Assembly: GCF_002355275.1 (NCBI RefSeq)
Contig: NZ_CP023449.1
Location: 834,001-898,000, forward strand
Source: Rhizorhabdus dicambivorans
GTDB lineage: Bacteria; Pseudomonadota; Alphaproteobacteria; Sphingomonadales; Sphingomonadaceae
DNA: 64,000 nucleotides
Direction: 5' to 3'
Shown: one piece after another, positions 9,014 through 17,287 of the stretch
Layout: every line of letters begins with the position of its first letter
How positions within the stretch are numbered: position 1 is the first letter of the stretch
Translations under genes and position numbers: made by a program
Notes under the pieces: model-generated
Told to the model about the DNA's origin: nothing
What the model saw: only the letters and a program-made list of their open reading frames with translations
The model's database searches: none

Positions 9014-10402
9014 ATGGGACAAGATGGAACCGTGGCGGTGCTGCCGTCTTCGTCACGGCTGGTGTCGGCCGCCCCGCCGGCGGAATCGACCGCGCGTTAC
9101 GGCTGGTACGTGCTGGGCATCCTGACCTTCGTGAACCTCATCTCGGCCACCGATCGCTTTCTGATGGGCGTGATCATGGTGCCGCTGAAGACCGATCTGC
9201 AGCTCAGCGACACCAGCCTCGGGCTGCTGCAGGGCCTGGCCTTCGCGCTGCTCTATTGTTTGGCCGGCATCCCGTTGGGGCGGATCGCCGACACCTATTC
9301 GCGCCGCCTGCTGCTGGCGGCTGGCTGTCTGGGCTGGACGGTCGCGACCGGGGCGTGCGCCTTCGCGGATTCCTTCGAATCACTGTTCGCGGCGCGGCTG
9401 ATCGTCGGCCTTGGCGAGGCGTCGCTGATGCCCGCCGCGATCTCGCTGATCGGCGCCTATATCGCGCGGGACCGGCTGGGCACCGCCACCAGCATCTTCA
9501 TGATGGGCGCCACCGGGGGAAAGGCGGTGGCCTTCATCGGCGGTGGCGCGCTGTTGTCCTTCCTGACCATCCAGGGCGGGATGACGCTGCTCGGCCATGA
9601 ATTCCGTCCGTGGCAGGCGCTGTTCCTCGCCGCTGCGCTGCCCGGCATCCCGGCCGCGCTGATCCTGCTCACCGTCCGCGAACCCGCCCGGCCGGGCAAG
9701 CCGATGGCCGCCGCCAAGGCGATGCGGGAATTGTGGGGCCATATCCGGCGCCACCGCGCCGCGGTGTTCGGCTTCTTCGTGGCGGGCACCTGCACCATCC
9801 TCAACGCCCATCTGTTCGCGGCCTGGGCGCCCAGCTTCTTCGTGCGGCGCTATGGCCTGGGCGTGGGCGAGGCGGCGATGATCGTCGGCGTGGTCGTCGT
9901 CGCGATTGGCCCGGTCGGCGGCATCACCGCCGGCGTGATCGCCGACAGGCTGCTGCGGCGCGGGGTCGAGACGGCGCCGCTGCGCGTCATGCTGGGGGCG
10001 TTCCTGCTCGCCATTCCGGGAGCGATACTGATGGTGGCCGCCGACAGCCTCTGGCTCGCCATGATGGGCTATGCGATCGCCCAGATCATGGTGCTGGCCG
10101 GCGGCCCGCAATCCTATTCGGGCATACAGATGCTCACGCCGCTGCGGCATCGCGGCATCATGTCGGCGACCTATCTGGCGGTCACCACGCTGGCCGCGAT
10201 GGGCGTCGGCCCGGCCAGCATCGGTCTGTTCAGCGACAATGTCTGGACCGATCCGGCGACAGGGCTCGGCTATTCGATCATGACGGTGCTCGTCATCTTC
10301 ACTCTGATCGGTCTGGGCGGGCTCGTCATGGCCACCAGCCGTTTCGCCGGCACGGCCCGCGCGGCCCACGACGTGAACAATGCCGAAGCGGCGGGGGCAT
10401 AG
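9014..10402 (+). CDS. MFS transporter
   Basis: Inner-membrane major facilitator superfamily permease of about 460 residues with 12 predicted transmembrane helices. Seen: TM1 'YGWYVLGILTFVNLISATDR', the loop 2-3 signature region 'AGIPLGRIADTYSRRLLL', and a second-half signature equivalent around 'AGVIADRLLRRG'. The sequence resembles spinster/ExuT-like permeases that flank aromatic-acid catabolic genes. I preferred the ATG at 9014 because AGAAGG precedes it; an upstream TTG (8978) and ATG (8990) in frame, overlapping the VOC stop, are possible. It probably imports the cluster substrate, which is inference from position. Confidence 0.88.
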   Translation: MGQDGTVAVLPSSSRLVSAAPPAESTARYGWYVLGILTFVNLISATDRFLMGVIMVPLKTDLQLSDTSLGLLQGLAFALLYCLAGIPLGRIADTYSRRLLLAAGCLGWTVATGACAFADSFESLFAARLIVGLGEASLMPAAISLIGAYIARDRLGTATSIFMMGATGGKAVAFIGGGALLSFLTIQGGMTLLGHEFRPWQALFLAAALPGIPAALILLTVREPARPGKPMAAAKAMRELWGHIRRHRAAVFGFFVAGTCTILNAHLFAAWAPSFFVRRYGLGVGEAAMIVGVVVVAIGPVGGITAGVIADRLLRRGVETAPLRVMLGAFLLAIPGAILMVAADSLWLAMMGYAIAQIMVLAGGPQSYSGIQMLTPLRHRGIMSATYLAVTTLAAMGVGPASIGLFSDNVWTDPATGLGYSIMTVLVIFTLIGLGGLVMATSRFAGTARAAHDVNNAEAAGA

Positions 10403-10864
10403 GTGGCGGGCGACATGGACCTGGCCACGCTTCTCGCGGAGCGCGACATATCGGGGCTCGTCACCCGCTATGCAAAGGCGCTCGACGATGCGGACTGGAA
10501 AGCCTTCCATGGCCTCTTCGCCGAGCAGGTGGCGATCGACACCTCCGGCCTGCGCGGCGTGCCGCCCTCGGTGATGGATCGCGACGCCTGGGTCGCACGC
10601 GTCCGGGGGACGGTCGAGCAGTTCGAACGGGTGCTGCACTACAGCACCAACCATGTCGTCGAGATCGACGGAGATCGGGGCGCCTGCCACTCCCACGCCC
10701 AGAATGTGCACGATTACCTGTTGGACGGGGAGACGCGCCACTTCGTCGTCCACGGCCGCTACACGCATGAGGTGCGGCGCACGCCCCAGGGGTGGCGGAT
10801 CAGCGCCGTGCGGCTCGCCTTCGTGATGCGTGAGGGGGAGCCGCCGCCCGCGCCCCACGCCTGA
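10403..10864 (+). CDS. SnoaL-like (NTF2-fold) protein
   Basis: A 153-residue cone-shaped NTF2/SnoaL_4-type protein: 'DISGLVTRYAKALDDADWKAFHGLFAEQV' is the typical N-terminal helix pair, followed by beta strands ending 'GWRISAVRLAFVMR'. Such proteins act as small dehydratases, isomerases or hydroxylating-enzyme subunits on polyketide, steroid and aromatic substrates; some are non-catalytic. The GTG start directly follows the MFS stop codon, with a 'gcggggg' ribosome-binding-like stretch inside the MFS gene, implying translational coupling. An in-frame ATG at 10415 is the alternative start. Confidence 0.82.
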   Translation: MAGDMDLATLLAERDISGLVTRYAKALDDADWKAFHGLFAEQVAIDTSGLRGVPPSVMDRDAWVARVRGTVEQFERVLHYSTNHVVEIDGDRGACHSHAQNVHDYLLDGETRHFVVHGRYTHEVRRTPQGWRISAVRLAFVMREGEPPPAPHA

Positions 10865-10880
10865 ACAACGCTCTACAAGG

Positions 10881-11723
10881 TCAGCGCAGGGTCACCTTCG
10901 CGGCCATCGCCAGCCCGCGCGGGCCGATCGCCTGGAGGCGCGTCTCGCCATCGCCATGCGCCGCGACAAGGTCAATCGCGTCGCCCTCGATCAATGGGGA
11001 CATCGCCCGGAATTCGAAGCCGCCAATGCGATCGGGGCCATGCTCCCGCAGATGATGGTCCATCAGCAGCGTCGCCAGCAGCGGCCCCTGCACGACGAGG
11101 CCCGGATAGCCCTCCTCGCGCACCGTATAATCGCGGTCATAATGGATGCGGTGGGCGTTGAAGGTCAGCGCCGAATAGCGGAACAGCAGCACGCTGTCGG
11201 GGGCGATCCGGCGGACGGCGGCGTCGGCGGCGATGTCCGCCTCCTCGCCCCGCGGCAGCGGCGCGCCGGGGGTGGGGGCGTCGCGATAGACGATGTCCTG
11301 CTCCTCGACGATCGCGGGGCCGCCGTCTCCGGCGGCGATGCTGTGCTCGACGGTGACGAACACCATCGCCCCCGAACGGCCCTGCTTGTGGACCGCCGAA
11401 CGGATCGTCGAGGTCCGCGTCATCGCCGCGCCGAGCGGGATGTCGTTCAGGAAGCGCACCCGGCTGCCCGCCCACATCCGGCGCGGCAGATCGACATTGG
11501 GCAGGAAGCTCGTGTCGCTGCGCGCCGGATGCCCGTCCGCGCCCAGCGCCGATTGCGGTGCGTCGGGCCGGAAGCACAGCCAATGGCCGAGCGGGGGCAG
11601 CATCCCCGCCTTCCAGGGCTGGCCGCCATGGTCCAGCGTCGCCGCCAGCAGGCGGATGCGTTCGGCATCGGCGGTGTCCCGCGCCGTCTCGGTTCGCCCG
11701 ACATAGGCATCAAGCTCGATCAT
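10881..11723 (-). CDS. MaoC/HTD2-like hydratase (mesaconyl-C4-CoA hydratase-like)
   Basis: A 280-residue double hot-dog protein. The N-terminal half is a FAS1-like dehydratase domain; the C-terminal half has 'LTFNAHRIHYDRDYT' followed by 'GYPGLVVQGPLLATLL', the HTD2-type hydratase signature with its catalytic Asp/His region. Closest by recall are 3-methylfumaryl (mesaconyl-C4)-CoA and itaconyl-CoA hydratases, which add water across an alkyl-branched enoyl-CoA. It is followed in the same direction by nothing and preceded by an acyl-CoA dehydrogenase 18 bp away, so dehydrogenation and hydration are probably sequential steps. Exact substrate unknown. Confidence 0.82.
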   Translation of the reverse strand: MIELDAYVGRTETARDTADAERIRLLAATLDHGGQPWKAGMLPPLGHWLCFRPDAPQSALGADGHPARSDTSFLPNVDLPRRMWAGSRVRFLNDIPLGAAMTRTSTIRSAVHKQGRSGAMVFVTVEHSIAAGDGGPAIVEEQDIVYRDAPTPGAPLPRGEEADIAADAAVRRIAPDSVLLFRYSALTFNAHRIHYDRDYTVREEGYPGLVVQGPLLATLLMDHHLREHGPDRIGGFEFRAMSPLIEGDAIDLVAAHGDGETRLQAIGPRGLAMAAKVTLR

Positions 11724-11741
11724 CGCCGGTCCTGTCTCCGA

Positions 11742-12908
11742 TCAGAAGCTCTTGGGCAGCCCCAGCGCGTGGGTCGCGACATGGCTGAGGATCAGGTTGG
11801 TGCTGATCGGTGCCACCTGATAGAGCCGGGTCTCGCGGAATTTGCGCTCGATGTCATATTCCTCTGCGAAGCCGAAGCCGCCATGGGTCTGGATGCACAT
11901 GTCGGCGGCATACCAGCTCGCTTCGGACGCGAGCATCTTGGCCATGTTCGCCTCGGTGCCGCCATTCTGGCCCTCGTCGAACATGCGTGCCGCCTTGTCG
12001 ACCATCTCGGCGGCGGCCGAGAGCTGGACATAGGCGCGCGCGATCGGGAACTGGATGCCCTGATTCTCGCCGATCGCCCGGCCGAACACGCTGCGGTCGG
12101 TGGCATAGGCGGTGGCGCGGTCGATGAAGAAGCGGCCGTCACCGATGCACTCGGACGCGATCAGGATGCGTTCGGCGTTCATTCCCGACAGGATATATTT
12201 GAAGCCCTTGCCTTCCTCGCCGATCAGATTCTCGGCCGGCACCTCCAGATCGTCGAAGAACAGTTCGGTGGTGGCATGGTTCAGCATGGTGCGGATCGGT
12301 CGGATCGTCAGCCCCCTGCCCAGCGCCTCGCGCATGTCGACCAGCAGCACGCTCATCCCGCCGGAGGGCTTGGCGCATTCCTCGCGCGGGGTGGTGCGCA
12401 CCAGCAGCACCATCAGGTCGCTATGCTCGGCGCGGCTGATCCAGATCTTCTGGCCGTTGACGACATATTTGTCGCCTTCCTTCCTCGCAAAGGTGCGGAT
12501 GCGGGTGGTGTCGGTGCCGGCGGTCGGCTCGGTCACGCCGAACGCCTGCAGCCGAAGCTCGCCGCTCGCCACCTTGGGCAGATAGCGCTGCTTCTGCTCG
12601 GCCGATCCATGCTTCAGCACCGTGCCCATCGTGTACATCTGGGCGTGGCAGGCGCCGCCGTTGCAGCCCGAACGGTGGACTTCCTCCAGCACCGCGGTCG
12701 CCGCCTGCAGCCCCAGGCCCGACCCGCCATATTCCTCGGGGATCAGCACGGACAGGAAGCCAGCCTCGGTCAGCGCACGGACGAACTCGGTCGGATAGGC
12801 GCGCTCGCGATCCAGCTTCTGCCAATATTCGCCGGGAAAGTCGGCGCACAGGCGACGCACCGCCTCGCGAATCTCCGGAAAGCTTTCCGTGTGGGTGCCG
12901 ATCATCAT
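11742..12908 (-). CDS. Acyl-CoA dehydrogenase (IVD-type catalytic Glu position)
   Basis: A 388-residue FAD flavoprotein with the full ACAD architecture: 'FGVTEPTAGTDTTRIRT', 'YVVNGQKIWISRAEHSD', 'QTHGGFGFAEEYDIERKFRE'. The usual C-terminal 'YEG' is replaced by 'YQVAPIS', so the MCAD-type base is absent; the Glu in 'GMNAERILIA' sits where isovaleryl-CoA dehydrogenase has its base, so the enzyme is probably still active. The start has AAGGAG six bases upstream. It is transcribed divergently from the LysR gene across a strong 25-bp palindrome, and leads into the hydratase gene. Confidence 0.92.
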   Translation of the reverse strand: MMIGTHTESFPEIREAVRRLCADFPGEYWQKLDRERAYPTEFVRALTEAGFLSVLIPEEYGGSGLGLQAATAVLEEVHRSGCNGGACHAQMYTMGTVLKHGSAEQKQRYLPKVASGELRLQAFGVTEPTAGTDTTRIRTFARKEGDKYVVNGQKIWISRAEHSDLMVLLVRTTPREECAKPSGGMSVLLVDMREALGRGLTIRPIRTMLNHATTELFFDDLEVPAENLIGEEGKGFKYILSGMNAERILIASECIGDGRFFIDRATAYATDRSVFGRAIGENQGIQFPIARAYVQLSAAAEMVDKAARMFDEGQNGGTEANMAKMLASEASWYAADMCIQTHGGFGFAEEYDIERKFRETRLYQVAPISTNLILSHVATHALGLPKSF

Positions 12909-12970
12909 GTTCTCCTTCGCGCTCGCGATGGGCGGGCCGATCGGCGCTGTCCAACACCGCTTCGTACTTT

Positions 12971-12995
12971 CAGATATGCCTGATCAGCATATCTG
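12971..12995. promoter_or_regulatory. LysR-type operator palindrome
   Basis: Inverted repeat CAGATATGC - 7 bases - GCATATCTG, perfect over 9 bp per arm, in the divergent gap between the acyl-CoA dehydrogenase (start 12908) and lysR (start 13029). The inner part fits the LysR T-N11-A box inside an interrupted dyad. It is the probable binding site of the regulator encoded alongside. Confidence 0.7.
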
Positions 12996-13028
12996 GAGAA
13001 TATATCCATACTATGCGATGATCGGCGG

Positions 13029-13955
13029 ATGGATCTCAGGCAGCTGCGCCACTTCCGCCAGATCGCCCTGCTCGGCAGCTTCTCGGCCGCCAGCGGGGCG
13101 TTGCGCATCGCCCAGCCGGCGCTCAGCCGGCAGATGCAGATGCTCGAGCGCGAACTGGGGGTGAAGCTGTTCCACCGCACCGGCCGGGGCGTGCTGCTGA
13201 CGGCGGCGGGCAATGCGCTGCTCGCCGAATCCGCTGATCTCCTCGATCGCGCCGATCGGCTTGGCCGTACCATCCGCGTGTTCGGCGACCGGCTTGCGGG
13301 GGAGGCGACGATCGGCCTGTCGCCCACCATCGGGCGGATGCTGGTGCTGCCGCTGGCGATGCGGGTGCAGCAGGATTTTCCCGATCTTCGCCTCAGGATC
13401 GCGGAAGGGTTCAGCGGCACCCTGCTCGAATGGCTGCAGGGCGGCCGGCTCGATGCGGCCATCCTCTACCATGCGCCCTCCCATCGGGCGCTCCATTCCG
13501 AACTCGTCGCCTATGAACCGCTGTCGATCATCGGCGGCACCGGCGATCCGGCCTTTCCCCCGGGCGAGGAGGTGCCGCTGGCTGCGCTGGCGGGCCGGCC
13601 GCTGGTGCTCTCCACGCCGTCGCATGGGCTGCGGCAGATGGTGGACCGGCACGCCGCCGCGCTGGGCGTTTCGCTCGACATGCTGTTCGAGATTGATTCG
13701 CTGGACGCCACCATCGCGCTGGTCCGCCAGGGCATGGCGCTTACCATCCTGCCCGAATCGGGGGTCCGCGCCGAACTGGACGCGGGTGAGCTTCTCGCCT
13801 GGCGGATCGGCGCACCCAATTTCGAAAGGCCGCTCGTCATCGCCACCGCGCCCCAGCGGCCCGACGCGATCGGCGCGCGGGAGCTGGGGGCGTTGCTGCG
13901 CGGTTCGATCCTGTCGGCTTCGGCCGCCTGCGGCTGGCGGCTGATCGAGCGATGA
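13029..13955 (+). CDS. LysR-family transcriptional regulator
   Basis: A 308-residue LysR-type regulator. Winged helix-turn-helix at residues 1-60: 'DLRQLRHFRQIALLGSFSAA', 'AQPALSRQMQMLERELGV', 'LFHRTGRGVLLTAAG'. The rest is the periplasmic-binding-protein-like inducer domain. It diverges from the acyl-CoA dehydrogenase/hydratase pair and probably activates them in response to a pathway intermediate; the 12971-12995 palindrome is the likely site. The start ATG at 13029 has no strong ribosome-binding site; 'tgatcggcgg' precedes it. Its stop is immediately followed by the convergent stop of the next gene. Confidence 0.93.
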   Translation: MDLRQLRHFRQIALLGSFSAASGALRIAQPALSRQMQMLERELGVKLFHRTGRGVLLTAAGNALLAESADLLDRADRLGRTIRVFGDRLAGEATIGLSPTIGRMLVLPLAMRVQQDFPDLRLRIAEGFSGTLLEWLQGGRLDAAILYHAPSHRALHSELVAYEPLSIIGGTGDPAFPPGEEVPLAALAGRPLVLSTPSHGLRQMVDRHAAALGVSLDMLFEIDSLDATIALVRQGMALTILPESGVRAELDAGELLAWRIGAPNFERPLVIATAPQRPDAIGARELGALLRGSILSASAACGWRLIER

Positions 13956-14207
13956 TCAGTTGGCGCGCGCGGCCTCGGCCTTGGCGCAGCCTTCCATATC
14001 GCGCGCGGGCAGGGTCGCCGCCGGGCGGCTGCCCGACGGATTCACCTTCGCCGCCGCGCAGGGCTGCGGGGCCAGCGGGCGGAACGCCTTGGCGTGGATC
14101 TTCCCCGGTGGAACCGCCAGCTCGCGGTGGGTCTCGGCCAGGCCGGCGGCCGACAGTGGCGCGGCGGCCAGCGCGATCAGGGGCAGGGCGGGAAATATCA
14201 GGCGCAT
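13956..14207 (-). CDS. Small secreted protein, unknown function
   Basis: An 83-residue protein that I do not recognise. It begins with a convincing signal peptide, 'MRLIFPALPLIALAAAPLSA' with a cleavage site near 'AAG', and the mature part is about 60 residues, Ala/Pro-rich, with two cysteines that could form a disulfide. The start at 14207 is fixed by AAGGAG seven bases upstream; the frame is open further but that extension is unsupported. Its stop abuts the lysR stop. Expected periplasmic. Confidence 0.65.
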   Translation of the reverse strand: MRLIFPALPLIALAAAPLSAAGLAETHRELAVPPGKIHAKAFRPLAPQPCAAAKVNPSGSRPAATLPARDMEGCAKAEAARAN

Positions 14208-14443
14208 CGCGGTCTCCTTGCGGTATGGTCGCCGGGAGCTATGGCGCACGCGTTGCTCCGGCATCGCGCGCCTGTAAGAAATCATGTCTGGCCCTCGCCG
14301 CGCGGCCAATCTGACGGGGCTATTGCCTGACCATTTCAAAATATTGCTGCACCCCCCGCCTCCGGTTTTTGCGCAGTGCAGCGGTTGACGCATGGGGTGC
14401 GCGTACATAGGTGCAAGCCCATGCTCAGGCGCAGGACCCCTTC

Positions 14444-15154
14444 GTGACCTCGAACAATATCTTGCTGGTCGAAGACGATCCGTCGCTGCGGGTGCTCACC
14501 GCGCGCGCATTGCAGGAGAACGGCTATGTCGTCCGTCCCGCCGCGACGGGCGCGGAAATGTGGATCGCCTTCAATGCCGAACCGATCGACCTGATCATCC
14601 TCGATATCATGCTCCCCGGCACCAGCGGCATCGAATTGTGCCGGCAGATCCGGCAGAAGAGCGACGTGCCGATCATCTTCATCAGCGCCAAGGGCAGCGA
14701 GACCGATCGCGTCATCGGGCTGGAGATCGGCGCCGACGATTATCTGGCCAAGCCGTTCGGCACGCGCGAACTGATGGCGCGGGTGCGCGCCGTGCTGCGC
14801 CGCGGCGGAATGGACCGCCAGGCCGACGCCGGCCGGCGCAGCGAAGCCTGCTTCGATGGCTGGCAGGTCAACTTTCCCAGGCGCGAGCTGAAATCGCCGA
14901 GCGGCGCGGTGGTCGATCTGACCGGCGCGGAGTTCGATCTGCTGTCAAGCTTCGTGCACAATGCCCAGCGGGTCATTGCGCGGGAACGGCTGATCGAGCT
15001 GTCGCGCACCCGGCTCGGTGATAGTTCGGATCGCAGCATCGACGTGCTGGTCAGTCGGCTGCGCCGCAAGCTCCAGGGTGCCGGCCGCGATGCGCCGATC
15101 ACCACGGTGCGCGGGGTCGGCTATATGCTCAATGCCGAGGTGACGCGCGCTTGA
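14444..15154 (+). CDS. OmpR-family response regulator
   Basis: A 236-residue two-component regulator. Receiver domain: acidic pocket 'LLVEDDPSL', phospho-Asp in 'DLIILDIMLPG', conserved Lys in 'DDYLAKPFG'. C-terminal winged helix with 'LTGAEFDLLSSFVHN' and 'SIDVLVSRLRRKLQ'. I chose the GTG at 14444, preceded by AGGA at a suitable distance, because the receiver fold starts right after it; a GTG at 14411 is also in frame. TTGA overlap with the kinase shows a coupled operon. Target genes unknown; the carbonic anhydrase/SulP pair lies directly downstream. Confidence 0.93.
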   Translation: MTSNNILLVEDDPSLRVLTARALQENGYVVRPAATGAEMWIAFNAEPIDLIILDIMLPGTSGIELCRQIRQKSDVPIIFISAKGSETDRVIGLEIGADDYLAKPFGTRELMARVRAVLRRGGMDRQADAGRRSEACFDGWQVNFPRRELKSPSGAVVDLTGAEFDLLSSFVHNAQRVIARERLIELSRTRLGDSSDRSIDVLVSRLRRKLQGAGRDAPITTVRGVGYMLNAEVTRA

Positions 15155-16470
15155 TCCATCTGGTGCGCCCGTCGCTCGGTCTGGTCGGGCGAATCCTTGC
15201 CATCCTCCTGCTGACCGTCACGGTCGAATTCTGCACCAGTACCCTGCTCTATGAACGGGCCAGCCAGTTCTCGCTGCGCGAGGACGAGGCGCACCGCCTT
15301 GCCGAGCATCTGGTTATCGTCCGCAAGCTGATCGCCGAGCGCCCGGTTCCGGAGCGGGCGATGATGGCCTCGCTGCTCACCACCGATCGCTATGACGTGG
15401 CCTGGGCGCCCTCGGCGCCTCCCACCGCCTCGATGGCGCCCCAACTGCGCGAGATGCGCGAGCAGGTTCTCGCCTGGGAACCTTCGCTGGCCGATTCGAA
15501 CCTCCGCCTGCGGCTCAAGTCGCCCGGGCTCAACTCGGTCGTGGTCGGGGGGCTGACCCTGGCCGATGGCAGCTGGGTGCGCTTCGGCACCCGCGATGCG
15601 GTGGGCGGCTGGGATCTGGCGATCGGCCGCGTCCTGCTGGCGCTGGTGCCGGCGGTGGGTCTCTTGGTTATCGGCAGCCTGCTGATCCGCAGCACGCTGA
15701 AACCGGTGCGGATGCTGGCCCAGGCGGCCGAGCGCTATGGCTATGGCGATCGCGTGATCCTGCCGGAGATCGGCACGGGGGAGGTGCTGCGCGTGATCCG
15801 CGCCTTCAACGCGATGCAGGACCGCATCCACCGGCTGATCGCCGATCGCACCCAGGCGCTGGCGGCGGTGGGGCATGATCTGCGCACGCCGATCGCGAGG
15901 ATGCGGCTGCGGATCGACATGATCGAGGACAGCGCCGCGCGGGATGCGATGCGCCGCGATGCGATCGAGATGGAAACGATGATCGCCTCGCTGCTTGCCT
16001 TCCTTGGCGGCGACGATGGTGATCAGCCGCTGGTCCGCTCCGATCTTGCGGTGCTGGCGGAAACGATCGTCGATGATGCGGCCGACCACGGCCATGCGGT
16101 CACCTATCAGGGCCCCGATCATCTGGAGGCCGATGTGCGGCCCCATGATCTTCGCCGCGCGCTCGACAATCTCGTCTCGAACGCGCTGCGTCATGCCAGC
16201 AACGTCACGGTCGCGGTCGAACCGGGTAATGATCGGGTGGTGCTGCGGGTCGAGGATGATGGGCCCGGCATCCCCGAAACCCGCCTTGAGGACGCGCGCC
16301 AGCCCTTTGTGCGCCTCGATACGGCGCGTGGCCGCAATACCGAGGGCCTCGGCCTCGGCCTCGCCATCGTCGATCGGATCGCTGCCGCGCATCGCGGCGA
16401 ACTGCGCCTTTCCAACCGCCCCGAAGGCGGGCTCCGCGCCGAGATCGATATCCCGCTCGCCCGCGGCTGA
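15151..16470 (+). CDS. Sensor histidine kinase (EnvZ-like)
   Basis: A 439-residue membrane kinase, partner of the preceding regulator. Two transmembrane segments (about residues 13-32 and 155-175) flank a periplasmic sensor of about 120 residues. A HAMP linker follows ('RSTLKPVRMLAQAAERYGYG'), then the H-box 'AAVGHDLRTPIARMRLR', N-box 'LDNLVSNALRHA', and G-boxes 'VEDDGPGIP' and 'EGLGLGLAIV'. The TTG start overlaps the regulator stop. The arrangement is like EnvZ/OmpR or the RstB group; the stimulus is unknown. Confidence 0.93.
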   Translation: MIHLVRPSLGLVGRILAILLLTVTVEFCTSTLLYERASQFSLREDEAHRLAEHLVIVRKLIAERPVPERAMMASLLTTDRYDVAWAPSAPPTASMAPQLREMREQVLAWEPSLADSNLRLRLKSPGLNSVVVGGLTLADGSWVRFGTRDAVGGWDLAIGRVLLALVPAVGLLVIGSLLIRSTLKPVRMLAQAAERYGYGDRVILPEIGTGEVLRVIRAFNAMQDRIHRLIADRTQALAAVGHDLRTPIARMRLRIDMIEDSAARDAMRRDAIEMETMIASLLAFLGGDDGDQPLVRSDLAVLAETIVDDAADHGHAVTYQGPDHLEADVRPHDLRRALDNLVSNALRHASNVTVAVEPGNDRVVLRVEDDGPGIPETRLEDARQPFVRLDTARGRNTEGLGLGLAIVDRIAAAHRGELRLSNRPEGGLRAEIDIPLARG

Positions 16471-16594
16471 TCGCTTTTTTCCGGCCTTCGCGGCGGCTGG
16501 CCGCGCAGCAATAATTCCTTACATCCCCGCTGCGCTGCGGAAAAAGCGCCCGATTATCTCCCCGGCCATCACCGATGTTCGAAGGAGGTACGTT

Positions 16595-17287
16595 ATGAAC
16601 GAGCTGATCGGCCGCGTATTCAGCTTTCAGGATCACGTCTTCCCCAGCAACAGCGATCTTTACGGCAAGCTCGCCCGCGACGGGCAGAGCCCCAAGGCGT
16701 TGATGATCAGCTGTGCGGATTCGCGCGTGGTCCCCGAATATATCGTCCAGGCGGCGCCTGGCGACCTGTTCGTCTGCCGCAACGCCGGCAATATCGTCCC
16801 GCCCTTTTCGCAGGCGAACGGCGGCGTCACGTCGACGGTCGAATATGCCGTGGCGGTGCTTGGCGTGCGCGACATCATCGTCTGCGGTCATTCGGACTGC
16901 GGCGCGATGAAGGCACTGTGCAAGCCCGGCTCGCTCGATGGGCTGCCCAATGTCGCGGCTTGGCTGCGCCATAGCAGCGCGGCGCAGAAGGTAGCGGAGG
17001 AGGGCTATCCCAACGCTCCCGAATCGGAGCGGGTGAAGATCATCTCGCTCGAGAATGTCGTCGCCCAGATCGCGCACCTCCGCACCCACCCCTCGGTCGC
17101 CGCGGCGATCGCCCGGGGCGAGCTGGCGCTGCACGGCTGGTATGTCGACATCCACGCGGGCGAGATTCTCGGCCTCGATGGCGTCACCGGCCGCTTCCTG
17201 CCGCTTCGCGCCGATCAGCCGCTGCCGGTTGCGCTCCCGGCCGCCCAGCGCCTGGCCGCCGATCCCTTTCTGGAGGCCGCCGAATGA
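16595..17287 (+). CDS. Beta-class carbonic anhydrase
   Basis: A 230-residue zinc enzyme interconverting CO2 and bicarbonate. Zinc ligands are visible as 'CADSR' (Cys and the Asp/Arg dyad) and 'CGHSDCGAM' (His, Cys); 'DLFVCRNAGNIVPPF' is the dimer/active-site strand. The ATG at 16595 has a strong AAGGAGG eight bases upstream, which excludes the much longer open frame through the kinase gene. No signal peptide, so cytosolic. ATGA overlap with the SulP gene argues that bicarbonate made or consumed here is linked to the transporter. Confidence 0.95.
   Translation: MNELIGRVFSFQDHVFPSNSDLYGKLARDGQSPKALMISCADSRVVPEYIVQAAPGDLFVCRNAGNIVPPFSQANGGVTSTVEYAVAVLGVRDIIVCGHSDCGAMKALCKPGSLDGLPNVAAWLRHSSAAQKVAEEGYPNAPESERVKIISLENVVAQIAHLRTHPSVAAAIARGELALHGWYVDIHAGEILGLDGVTGRFLPLRADQPLPVALPAAQRLAADPFLEAAE

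Noticed and set aside
15995-16594. 200-codon N-terminal extension of the carbonic anhydrase
   Set aside because: It runs through the histidine kinase in another frame; AAGGAGG and homology both place the start at 16595.
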